Notes under the pieces: model-generated | What the model saw: only the letters and a program-made list of their open reading frames with translations | What the model was told of the DNA's origin: nothing | The model's database searches: none | Program-made: the position numbers and the translations under genes | Part shown: positions 12,595-19,638 of the stretch, one piece after another | How the letters are laid out: the number at the start of each line of letters is the position of its first letter | Position numbering within the stretch: position 1 is the stretch's first letter | Origin: an uncultured Oscillospiraceae bacterium | GTDB taxonomy: Bacteria > Bacillota > Clostridia > Oscillospirales > Ruminococcaceae | Length of the DNA: 32,874 nucleotides | NCBI GenBank assembly: GCA_910578255.1 | Contig: CAJTQM010000006.1 | Coordinates: forward strand, 36,682-69,555 | Direction: 5' to 3'

Positions 12595-13794
12595 ATGGCA
12601 AAGGCTAAATTTGAAAGAAACAAACCCCATGTGAACATTGGTACCATTGGCCACGTAGACCATGGTAAAACGACTCTGACTGCTGCTATCACCAAGACCC
12701 TGGCAATGAAGGGTCAGGCTCAGTACGAAGCTTATGATATGATTGATAAGGCGCCCGAGGAAAGAGAGCGCGGCATCACCATCAATACCGCTCACGTTGA
12801 GTACGAGACCGACAATCGCCATTACGCCCATGTTGACTGCCCCGGACATGCTGACTATGTTAAAAACATGATCACCGGCGCGGCTCAGATGGACGGCGCG
12901 ATTCTGGTTGTTTCTGCGGCTGACGGTCCTATGCCCCAGACCCGTGAGCACATCCTGCTGTCCCGTCAGGTTGGCGTTCCTTACATTGTTGTATTCATGA
13001 ACAAAGCTGACCAGGTTGACGATCCTGAGTTGCTTGAGTTGGTTGAGATGGAGATCCGTGACCTGCTGAACTCTTATGAGTTCCCGGGCGACGATACTCC
13101 TATCGTTGTCGGTTCTGCTTTGGCTGCTTTGGAGGCTCCGGAGGATATCTCCAACGAAGCTTACAAACCGATTCTGGATTTGATGGATGCTGTTGATAAG
13201 TATATTCCTACTCCTGAGCGTAAGGCTGATCTGCCTTTCCTGATGCCTGTTGAGGATGTCTTCACCATCACCGGCCGTGGTACGGTTGCTACCGGTCGTG
13301 TGGAGAGAGGTCAGCTGAAAACCGGTGAAGAGGTTGAAATCATTGGTCTGACGGATGAGAGAAAGAAAACGGTTGTTACCGGTATCGAAATGTTCAGAAA
13401 AATTCTGGACTACGCGGAGGCTGGCGACAACATCGGCGCTCTGCTGCGTGGTATTCAGAGAACCGAGATCGAGCGCGGTCAGGTTTTGTGCAAACCCGGC
13501 TCCATCAACCCCCACACCAAATTCCATGCGCAAGTTTACATCCTGAAAAAGGATGAGGGCGGCCGTCATACTCCTTTCTTCAACAACTACAGACCCCAGT
13601 TCTATTTCAGAACTACCGACGTTACCGGCGTTATCACTCTGCCTGAGGGCACCGAGATGTGTATGCCTGGCGATAACGTTGAGATGGATGTTGAGTTGAT
13701 CACCCCCATCGCGATTGAAGAGGGACTTCGTTTTGCTATCCGTGAGGGCGGCAGAACCGTGGGTTCCGGCGTTGTTACCAAGATTAACGGCTAA
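12595..13794 (+). CDS. tuf: Elongation factor Tu
   Basis: This is the 399-residue GTPase that delivers aminoacyl-tRNA to the ribosome. G1 is GHVDHGKT at residues 19-26, the effector region is ERERGITINTAHVEYET, G3 is DCPGHADY and G4 is NKAD. Domains 2 and 3 follow at full length, ending RTVGSGVVTKING. ATG at 12595 is preceded by GGGAGG with suitable spacing. A strong terminator follows, so rpsJ, which often comes next in Firmicutes, is not linked here. Confidence 0.98.
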   Translation: MAKAKFERNKPHVNIGTIGHVDHGKTTLTAAITKTLAMKGQAQYEAYDMIDKAPEERERGITINTAHVEYETDNRHYAHVDCPGHADYVKNMITGAAQMDGAILVVSAADGPMPQTREHILLSRQVGVPYIVVFMNKADQVDDPELLELVEMEIRDLLNSYEFPGDDTPIVVGSALAALEAPEDISNEAYKPILDLMDAVDKYIPTPERKADLPFLMPVEDVFTITGRGTVATGRVERGQLKTGEEVEIIGLTDERKKTVVTGIEMFRKILDYAEAGDNIGALLRGIQRTEIERGQVLCKPGSINPHTKFHAQVYILKKDEGGRHTPFFNNYRPQFYFRTTDVTGVITLPEGTEMCMPGDNVEMDVELITPIAIEEGLRFAIREGGRTVGSGVVTKING

Positions 13795-13813
13795 TTTTTC
13801 AAAGCGCTATTGC

Positions 13814-13849
13814 AAAAGGCGGTACAGTTTAGGTTGTACCGCCTTTTTT
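13814..13849 (+). terminator. Rho-independent terminator of tuf
   Basis: AAAAGGCGGTACA pairs with TGTACCGCCTTTT across an 8-base loop, followed by further T residues. It is a textbook intrinsic terminator 20 bases after the stop codon. Confidence 0.95.
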
Positions 13850-13934
13850 CATGTCCATTGGCTTTGCCGATAAAAAGGGAAGGAATATTCTGCCTAGAGT
13901 TTTGGCTGGGTCTGCCTGCTGAAGGCTTGCATAT

Positions 13935-14017
13935 CGGTGCGGACTGTGATAGAATCAAAACAGCAGATCACGCCGGCAAAAAGGGGACAGCGGTCCTTTT
14001 TTCCATTGGGTGCACCG
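13935..14017 (+). ncRNA. Possible structured RNA in the tuf to malic enzyme spacer
   Basis: The 383-base gap holds no convincing protein gene. CGGTGC (13935-13940) can pair with GCACCG (14012-14017). Nested inside are GTGAT/ATCAC (13946-13950 with 13968-13972) and a terminator-like hairpin with GGAC-N4-GTCC between five A and six T residues (13978-14002). I find no strong promoter of its own and match it to no known RNA family. Confidence 0.25.
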
Positions 14018-14086
14018 CGTAAAAAGCATTCTTCCTTAAAAATTGATCAAGTCAGAATGGTCTGGGTTGGCGGGGCGAAAAAGCGC

Positions 14087-14116
14087 TTGCATCCATTATA
14101 TGGATAGGTGTATAAT
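14087..14116 (+). promoter_or_regulatory. Sigma-A promoter of the malic enzyme operon
   Basis: TTGCAT at 14087-14092 and a perfect TATAAT at 14111-14116 are separated by 18 bases. The start codon lies about 60 bases downstream. Confidence 0.8.
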
Positions 14117-14177
14117 AAAACTTGTACATTCGATCCATTAAAAACCGGCGAAATTATGTGTATGAGGTGAAGTGCAA

Positions 14178-15353
14178 ATGGATATCATGGAACGATCCTT
14201 ACAAAAACATGAAGAATGGCAAGGGAAGATCGAAATTATTTCCCGTGCGCCGATTCAAAATAAAGAGGATTTGTCGTTGGCCTACACGCCTGGCGTTGCA
14301 CGGCCTTGTCTGGAAATTCAGAAGGATGAGGACAAATCCTTCGCTTTGACCCGTCGCGCCAACTTGGTTGCGGTTGTCACCGACGGTACGGCTGTTTTAG
14401 GTTTGGGCGATATCGGACCTGCGGCGGCGATGCCGGTTATGGAGGGAAAATGCGCTCTCTTCAAGGCCTTTGGAGGAGTGGATGCATTCCCCATCTGTAT
14501 TGATTCAAAAGACGTGGACGAAATCGTCCGGACCGTTTCGTTGATTTCGAAAAGCTTTGGCGGCATCAATTTAGAGGATATTGCGGCGCCGCGCTGTTTC
14601 GAAATTGAGAAAAGGCTCAAGGAATGCTGCGACGTTCCGGTCTTTCATGACGACCAGCATGGAACGGCGATTATTGTTGCCGCTGCTTTATTAAACGGAA
14701 TGAAGCTGACGGGCCGGAAAATGGGGTCGGCCCATATCGTCATCAACGGCGCCGGCGCGGCGGGAATTGCGATTGCCCGCTTACTTTTGCAGATGAATTT
14801 TGGGGATATTGTTTTGTGCGATAAAATGGGCGCCATTTATCGCGGTGCTGAGTGGACCAATGCGGCCCAAAAGGAGATGGCGGAACGGACCAACAAAGAG
14901 AACAAGCAGGGTTCCTTGGCGGATATGCTCAAGGGTGCAGATGTTTTCATCGGCGTTTCGGCTCCCAATATCGTCAGCCGTGAGATGATTTCTTCCATGG
15001 CGGAAAAGTCCATCGTATTCCCCATGGCGAACCCGACACCGGAGATTATGCCTGAGGAGGCGAAGGCCGGCGGGGCTTATGTAATTGGGACAGGCCGTTC
15101 CGATTTCCCCAACCAAATCAACAATGTTATGGCGTTTCCGGGAATTTTCAAGGGCGTGCTGCGAGTCCGTGCCCGGGATATCAGTGAGTCGATGAAAATG
15201 GCGGCGGCCTATGCCATTGCGGGGATTGTAAGCGACGAGGAGTTGGAGCCGGGTTACATCCTTCCCAATCCGTTTAACGAAAAGGTAGCGGATGCGGTGG
15301 CGGACGCGGTAGCCAAAGACGCAGTGGAAAACGGACTGGCACGAATCAAGTAA
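14178..15353 (+). CDS. NAD(P)-dependent malic enzyme (short bacterial type)
   Basis: This is a 391-residue cytoplasmic enzyme that oxidatively decarboxylates malate to pyruvate. Recognisable blocks are SLAYTPGVA near the N-terminus, GDIGPAAAMPVMEGK, the FHDDQHGTAI motif of the metal/malate site, and the Rossmann nucleotide loop GAGAAGIAIA, then NPTPEI. About 390 residues is the size of compact bacterial malic enzymes without a phosphotransacetylase domain. ATG at 14178 is preceded by GAGGTGA (14164-14170) at 7 bases; an in-frame GTG two codons earlier is less well placed. Cofactor preference is not clear from sequence. A TSCPD protein follows after 15 bases, so the two are almost certainly co-transcribed. 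Confidence 0.93.
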   Translation: MDIMERSLQKHEEWQGKIEIISRAPIQNKEDLSLAYTPGVARPCLEIQKDEDKSFALTRRANLVAVVTDGTAVLGLGDIGPAAAMPVMEGKCALFKAFGGVDAFPICIDSKDVDEIVRTVSLISKSFGGINLEDIAAPRCFEIEKRLKECCDVPVFHDDQHGTAIIVAAALLNGMKLTGRKMGSAHIVINGAGAAGIAIARLLLQMNFGDIVLCDKMGAIYRGAEWTNAAQKEMAERTNKENKQGSLADMLKGADVFIGVSAPNIVSREMISSMAEKSIVFPMANPTPEIMPEEAKAGGAYVIGTGRSDFPNQINNVMAFPGIFKGVLRVRARDISESMKMAAAYAIAGIVSDEELEPGYILPNPFNEKVADAVADAVAKDAVENGLARIK

Positions 15354-15368
15354 GCGGAGGTTAGAACA

Positions 15369-15623
15369 ATGGAATATTTATATCAACCCAAGGGCGTTTG
15401 CTCCCGGCTGATTACCGTGGAGTTGGATGGCGAGACAATTAAAAAGGTCACCTTTACGGGTGGCTGCAACGGAAACACCTCGGGGATTTCCCGGCTGGTC
15501 CAGGGGCGCAACGCCAAAGAGGTTATTCAGTCTTTGCGCGGCGTACATTGCGGACCGAAGGCGACCTCCTGTCCGGATCAGCTGTCTTGGGCGCTGGAAA
15601 AGGCGCTGGAGCAAGGAGAATAA
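15369..15623 (+). CDS. TSCPD-domain protein (TIGR03905-like)
   Basis: This is an 84-residue single-domain protein built around a TSCPD motif (ATSCPDQLSWAL near the C-terminus) with an earlier GGCNGNTSGI block. The paired cysteines resemble the C-terminal domain of some vitamin B12-dependent ribonucleotide reductases, and stand-alone versions of this length are known in Clostridia. Its biochemical role is not established; metal or Fe-S binding through the conserved Cys residues is plausible inference. ATG at 15369 follows AGCGGAGG at 15353-15360. It sits between the malic enzyme and an unknown membrane-anchored protein in one apparent operon. Confidence 0.85.
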   Translation: MEYLYQPKGVCSRLITVELDGETIKKVTFTGGCNGNTSGISRLVQGRNAKEVIQSLRGVHCGPKATSCPDQLSWALEKALEQGE

Positions 15624-15639
15624 CGAAAGAAGTGAGAAG

Positions 15640-16290
15640 ATGCTTTGGATTTTTCTGTTTTCGGTAAGTTTACTGGCGGGATTGTACTATAATACGCTGC
15701 AAATCCGGCGGGAGAACCACCTTTTGCGCTTATTTGCTGTTTCGGATGACAGCGACATGAAAATCGTCCCGCCTTCTGGGACTGTGACGGCAGTAGAGGA
15801 CGACGGGGAAAAAGCGGCGAGAGAGTTTGTTGCCCAAAAGGAAAATGGAAATATTGATAAGGCATATAACTTGGGAAACCGAATCGCAGATGTGTTTTTC
15901 GAAGAAAACGGCCTGATTTCGGCATCTTGCGAAGCAGCCTTGCGGCCGGTTGTCCTTTTGCAAAGAAAGGTTTTGTTTGCTTTTACCGCGGACGCTGTTC
16001 TTGGGGAGGAACTGCCGTCGGTTCTGGCAGAGACAGTTTCGCAGCAATTTTCTGTCAGAATACAAAAAGCCGATCCGGATCTTTATGACAAGGTAAACGA
16101 TCCCAAAACGCTTTCGTATTACCTGCTTTATACGAAAAAGGGAAGGCCGCAGCCTGCGGATATGGGAAAGGCTTTTGCGCGTTTGTGTGCAGAAGAAAAA
16201 GAGGAAGGTCTGTGCGCTTTAGGCGAATGCCTTTATCGGGAGTATGCCGGCGCTTGCAAAAAAATGATCGAAGAGACAAAGTTTTGTTAA
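15640..16290 (+). CDS. Membrane-anchored protein of unknown function
   Basis: I do not recognise this 216-residue protein. It opens with one hydrophobic helix (LWIFLFSVSLLAGLYY, residues 2-17), which could be a signal anchor, followed by a soluble charged region of about 200 residues. Eight cysteines are hard to see as a metal site, though CALGEC and a C-terminal Cys are notable. The start is ATG at 15640, 16 bases after the preceding stop; a much longer reading frame upstream overlaps the TSCPD gene and is rejected. The ribosome binding site is weak (GAAGTGAGAAG), so translation may be coupled to the gene before it. It ends at a shared bidirectional terminator. Confidence 0.7.
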   Translation: MLWIFLFSVSLLAGLYYNTLQIRRENHLLRLFAVSDDSDMKIVPPSGTVTAVEDDGEKAAREFVAQKENGNIDKAYNLGNRIADVFFEENGLISASCEAALRPVVLLQRKVLFAFTADAVLGEELPSVLAETVSQQFSVRIQKADPDLYDKVNDPKTLSYYLLYTKKGRPQPADMGKAFARLCAEEKEEGLCALGECLYREYAGACKKMIEETKFC

Positions 16291-16292
16291 AA

Positions 16293-16325
16293 GAAAAAGT
16301 CCGCAAAACGCGGACTTTTTCTTTG
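16293..16325. terminator. Bidirectional terminator between convergent genes
   Basis: GAAAAAGTCCGC (16293-16304) and GCGGACTTTTTC (16310-16321) form a perfect 12-base stem with a 5-base loop and A/T tails on both sides. It serves the unknown protein gene on the plus strand and the micropeptide gene on the minus strand. Confidence 0.93.
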
Positions 16326-16339
16326 CCTAATTTTAGGAC

Positions 16340-16510
16340 TTAGTCACAGCAGTACGGAGGAACGGTACGGCCGCAGTTGCAGTTGTTGGCATAGGTGCCG
16401 CCATTGCTACCAAAAAGGTTGCACAGGTTAAAATCGCAGTACAAAACGTACAGAAGAATCAAAGCTAAAACGATAATCCAGGTTTTGTTTTTGTTTTCAC
16501 AGCAAGACAT
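16340..16510 (-). CDS. Cysteine-rich single-pass membrane micropeptide
   Basis: This is a 56-residue peptide of unknown function. It starts MSCCENKNK, has one hydrophobic segment (WIIVLALILLYVLY, residues 11-24), then a short tail rich in Cys and Asn (CDFNLC, NNCNC) that ends in CCD. Eight cysteines in 56 residues is striking. ATG at 16510 is preceded by GGGAGG at 16520-16525, an ideal ribosome binding site; a TTG four bases before that site is not used. Upstream on the minus strand a CATAAGATG with AC 17 bases before it faintly resembles a sigma-K promoter, which would fit a spore-associated peptide, but this is weak. It is divergent from clpC. Confidence 0.75.
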   Translation of the reverse strand: MSCCENKNKTWIIVLALILLYVLYCDFNLCNLFGSNGGTYANNCNCGRTVPPYCCD

Positions 16511-16559
16511 GATAAAGCCTCCCAAATAAAATATTGTTGCCTCATCTTATGAATTTTTC

Positions 16560-16610
16560 CCGGAAAGCGTTCCGGTCAAAATTGGTATAAAATGATGGGT
16601 AAAGACCAAT
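16560..16610. promoter_or_regulatory. Palindromic elements in the micropeptide/clpC divergent region
   Basis: CCGGAA-AGCG-TTCCGG is a perfect palindrome at 16560-16575, and ATTGGT (16581-16586) pairs with ACCAAT (16605-16610). GGTCAAA-ATT-GGTATAA at 16574-16590 resembles the CtsR operator in its first heptad only. The region includes a TATAAAAT at 16586. No regulator gene is nearby. Confidence 0.4.
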
Positions 16611-16697
16611 AGTATGATTGTCTAACAGATGTTGCCCATCAGGCAGATCATATATTGGTGTTGCTATATCATATGATGGGGCGGGAGGATGAGTTAC

Positions 16698-19094
16698 ATG
16701 TTTAAGTTTTCCGGCTTTACCAACAAAGCCAATACCGCTGTGAATGCTGCCATATCCCAGGCGTGCGTTCTGGGACATACTTATGTGGGAAGCGAGCATC
16801 TTCTTCTTGGACTTTTAGAGGAGGAAAGCGGCGCCGCGGCGGGTATTTTGCGCGGAAGAGGGGTAGACTGGGGAAAAATCCGTCAGAAATTGATTGAGAT
16901 GATCGGTCGCGGCATTAAAACGCAGATGTCCCCGGGGAATTTTACGCCCCGCTGCCGGAGAATATTGGAAAACTCCCTCACGGAAGCACGTATGATGGGA
17001 AAAGAGGTTGCGGGGACAGAGCACATCCTGCTTTCGATGCTCAAGGAGCGGGAAAGCTATGCCGTTCGATTTTTGCAGGAACTGGGAACGGACTGCGACG
17101 GGCTTTATCGGGATACGATTGATCTGATCGGAAATGAATTGGTAGAAAGTCTTTATTTAAAAGGGAAAAAATTGGCGGGAAGGCAAAAAGCTGCCACACC
17201 AAAATGTCCGAACCTGGAAAAATACAGCAGGGACCTGACCCAGTGGGCTCGGGAGGGAAAGCTGGATCCGGTGATCGGGCGGGACGAGGAAATCCTGCGG
17301 ACCTTACAGATCCTTTCGCGGCGGACCAAAAATAACCCCTGTTTAATCGGCGAGGCCGGCGTGGGCAAAACGGCGGTCGTCGAGGGATTGGCGCAGCTGC
17401 TTTTAACCGACGAGGCCCCGGAACACATGCAGAACATGCGGCTTTTGTCATTGGATTTGACGAACATGATCGCTGGAACCAAATTCCGCGGCGAATTTGA
17501 AGAACGGGTGAGGACCTGTTTGCAGGAAGTCGTCAGCATGGGAAATATCATCCTTTTTATTGATGAAATCCATACCATAATGGGTGCGGGCGCAGCGGAG
17601 GGAGCCATCGACGCGGCAAACATCCTAAAGCCCCAGCTGGCGCGGGGGGAATTGCAGGTGATCGGGGCGACCACCCTGGAGGAATACCGAAAGCATATCG
17701 AAAAGGACAGCGCTTTGGCCCGCCGTTTTCAAAGCGTTGAGGTGACGGAACCCAGCGGAGAAAAGACACTGGAAATTTTAAAAGGGCTTAGAATACGCTA
17801 CGAAGGCTTTCACAACGTTCAGTTTGACGACGACGCTTTGCAGGCAGCGGTCGGCTTATCTGTCCGCTATCTGCCGGACCGATTTTTGCCGGATAAAGCG
17901 ATTGACCTTATGGACGAGGCGGCCTCTTATGCGCGTTTGAGAGCGCGAAAGACACAATCCTGTCCGTCGCGCCGGTACACAATGATTTTAGCGGGAAAAC
18001 CCTCGGCCGACGCCGCCAGAGGAGAATGGTCTGAGAACGGCTGGCCCGATGATTCGTCTGCCCAAAGGTCGCTGCCCATTGCGGTTACAGCCATGGATGT
18101 GGCGCAGGTTGCCGCGAAAATGACCGGCATTCCACCGGAACAGCTGATGCGGGACCAGAATAAACGGCTTTTGGAGTTGGAGGAGCATCTTCACCAGCGG
18201 GTCATAGGCCAGGAGGAAGCGGTTTGCGCCGTTGCGAAGGCGATCCGCAGAAACCAGTCCGGCATCAATGACCCCAACCGGCCGATCGGGTCCTTTTTGT
18301 TTTTAGGGCCTTCCGGCGTGGGAAAGACCGAACTTTGCCGGGCTTTGTCCGAATCGCTGTTTGCCAGAGAAGATGCCATGATCCGGATAGATATGTCGGA
18401 ATACATGGAAAAACACGCAGTATCCAGGCTGATCGGTACACCGCCTGGCTATGTCGGTTATGAGGAAGGGGGACAGCTGACCGAAAAGGTCCGGCGAAAC
18501 CCTTATTCGGTAATTTTGTTTGACGAGGTGGAAAAAGCGCATCCGGATGTTTTTCACCTTCTGCTACAGGTACTGGACGAAGGGCATTTAACCGATTCTA
18601 TGGGCAGACGGGTCAATTTTAAAAACTGTGTGATTATTATGACCTCTAACATCGGGGCGCAAAAGATTGCGCAGCAGAGCCATTTTGGCTTTGGGACTGG
18701 CAGTATCCAGGAACAGGATATGAAAAAAGAAGTACAAAAAGAACTAAAAACGTTTTTCCGGCCGGAATTTTTAAACCGGATTGACGAAATCCTCTTTTTC
18801 CAGTATTTAAGCCGTCCGCAGCTGGAGCAGATCGGCAATAAAATGATTGGCCAGATTCAAAACCGCTTAAAAGAGATCGGGGTGGACGCGACTATTGACG
18901 CTGGCGCCGCAGCGTGTTTGCTGGCGCAGCAGGGGATGGATCCGGCGGAGGGAGCCAGGCTTTTAAAAAGGGAAATCCGCAAGCAGATTGAGGATCCGCT
19001 GGCCCAGCAGTATCTGGCCGGCGCCTTTTCCAAAGGGGATACAATCTTTTGCGAAATGGGTCCGGAACTGACAGTTCATAAAATTCTTTCCTAA
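16698..19094 (+). CDS. clpC: ClpC-like AAA+ unfoldase (Clp protease ATP-binding subunit)
   Basis: This is a 798-residue HSP100 protein that unfolds proteins for ClpP or remodels aggregates. Two N-domain repeats span residues 1-145. AAA1 has Walker A GEAGVGKT near 218 and Walker B LFIDEIH near 285. AAA2 has GPSGVGKT near 537, followed by the DMSEYMEKH and GTPPGYVGYEEGG blocks. Between them (about 410-463) the coiled-coil UVR/middle domain of classical ClpC is replaced by a short Ser/Pro-rich linker, so adaptor control by MecA-type factors is doubtful. An FGF tripeptide after TSNIGAQ may be the ClpP-binding loop (usually VGF or IGL). ATG at 16698 has GGGAGG 8-9 bases upstream; the ATG at 16689 abuts that site. 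Neither ctsR, mcsA nor mcsB is adjacent. Confidence 0.9.
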   Translation: MFKFSGFTNKANTAVNAAISQACVLGHTYVGSEHLLLGLLEEESGAAAGILRGRGVDWGKIRQKLIEMIGRGIKTQMSPGNFTPRCRRILENSLTEARMMGKEVAGTEHILLSMLKERESYAVRFLQELGTDCDGLYRDTIDLIGNELVESLYLKGKKLAGRQKAATPKCPNLEKYSRDLTQWAREGKLDPVIGRDEEILRTLQILSRRTKNNPCLIGEAGVGKTAVVEGLAQLLLTDEAPEHMQNMRLLSLDLTNMIAGTKFRGEFEERVRTCLQEVVSMGNIILFIDEIHTIMGAGAAEGAIDAANILKPQLARGELQVIGATTLEEYRKHIEKDSALARRFQSVEVTEPSGEKTLEILKGLRIRYEGFHNVQFDDDALQAAVGLSVRYLPDRFLPDKAIDLMDEAASYARLRARKTQSCPSRRYTMILAGKPSADAARGEWSENGWPDDSSAQRSLPIAVTAMDVAQVAAKMTGIPPEQLMRDQNKRLLELEEHLHQRVIGQEEAVCAVAKAIRRNQSGINDPNRPIGSFLFLGPSGVGKTELCRALSESLFAREDAMIRIDMSEYMEKHAVSRLIGTPPGYVGYEEGGQLTEKVRRNPYSVILFDEVEKAHPDVFHLLLQVLDEGHLTDSMGRRVNFKNCVIIMTSNIGAQKIAQQSHFGFGTGSIQEQDMKKEVQKELKTFFRPEFLNRIDEILFFQYLSRPQLEQIGNKMIGQIQNRLKEIGVDATIDAGAAACLLAQQGMDPAEGARLLKREIRKQIEDPLAQQYLAGAFSKGDTIFCEMGPELTVHKILS

Positions 19095-19098
19095 GGCT

Positions 19099-19126
19099 TT
19101 GAAAGCGGTTTTGATTGTGCTATAAT
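19099..19126 (+). promoter_or_regulatory. Sigma-A promoter of the thioesterase gene
   Basis: TTGAAA at 19099-19104 and TATAAT at 19121-19126 have a 16-base spacer, with an extended -10 TG at 19118-19119. It begins just after the clpC stop codon. Confidence 0.8.
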
Positions 19127-19211
19127 CATTTTAGCTTTTGGCTATTCCGGCCACTCATGTAGTCGGGCGCGCGATGAAAATCGTATTTTACAAACAGGAG
19201 AAGGATTCAAT

Positions 19212-19580
19212 ATGCGTTCATTTTCGGTGGAAACAGTTGTAGATGAGGACAATACGGCCTTAGCGGTCGGCAGCGGCGATTTGGAGGTTTTTGCAACGCC
19301 CATGATGGCGGCGCTGATGGAAAACGCGGCGGCGGCCTGTATTGCCGAGGAGTTGGGTGAGGATAACACTTCGGTTGGCACGATGCTTTCGGTGAGCCAT
19401 GTGCGGGCGACGCCGGTGGGGATGAAGGTCAAAGCCACGGCGGAACTTTTAAAAGTCGAAGGTAGAAAGTATGATTTTAAGGTGACGGCCGAGGACGAAC
19501 GCGGCCTGATTGGAGAGGGGACCCACAGTCGGGTCGCAGTCAATCGGGAACGCTTTTTAGAAAAAACCTATCAAAAATAA
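19212..19580 (+). CDS. FlK-type hotdog-fold thioesterase
   Basis: This is a 122-residue cytoplasmic protein of the fluoroacetyl-CoA thioesterase-like family (COG5496). The catalytic trio of FlK (Thr42, Glu50, His76) is matched by T29, E37 and H63, with identical spacing of 8 and 26 residues. The surrounding blocks VFATPMMAALMENAA and GTMLSVSHVRATPVG are typical of the family. Most members are not known to act on fluoroacetyl-CoA; hydrolysis of a small acyl-CoA is the safer inference. ATG at 19212 is preceded by AGGAGAAGG. The gene is monocistronic, with its own promoter and a terminator shared with convergent thiT. Confidence 0.85.
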   Translation: MRSFSVETVVDEDNTALAVGSGDLEVFATPMMAALMENAAAACIAEELGEDNTSVGTMLSVSHVRATPVGMKVKATAELLKVEGRKYDFKVTAEDERGLIGEGTHSRVAVNRERFLEKTYQK

Positions 19581-19616
19581 AAAAAAGGCTTCTTTCAACC
19601 GAAAGAAGCCTTTTTG
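19581..19616. terminator. Bidirectional terminator between thioesterase gene and thiT
   Basis: AAAAAGGCTTCTTT pairs perfectly with AAAGAAGCCTTTTT across a six-base loop. The A-rich and T-rich flanks suit both convergent genes. Confidence 0.93.
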
Positions 19617-19638
19617 CGTAGGGCAAAGGGACTGCCGT

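Noticed and set aside
13810..14022. 70-codon open frame after tuf
   Set aside because: It starts inside the tuf terminator region, has no ribosome binding site and its product resembles nothing known.
15427..15639. Upstream extension of the unknown 216-residue protein
   Set aside because: It overlaps the TSCPD gene almost completely in another frame and has Arg-rich low-quality sequence; the hydrophobic start at 15640 is more credible.
16574..16590. Full CtsR operator upstream of clpC
   Set aside because: Only the first heptad matches; the second (GGTATAA) does not, and no ctsR gene is adjacent. Kept only as part of a finding.
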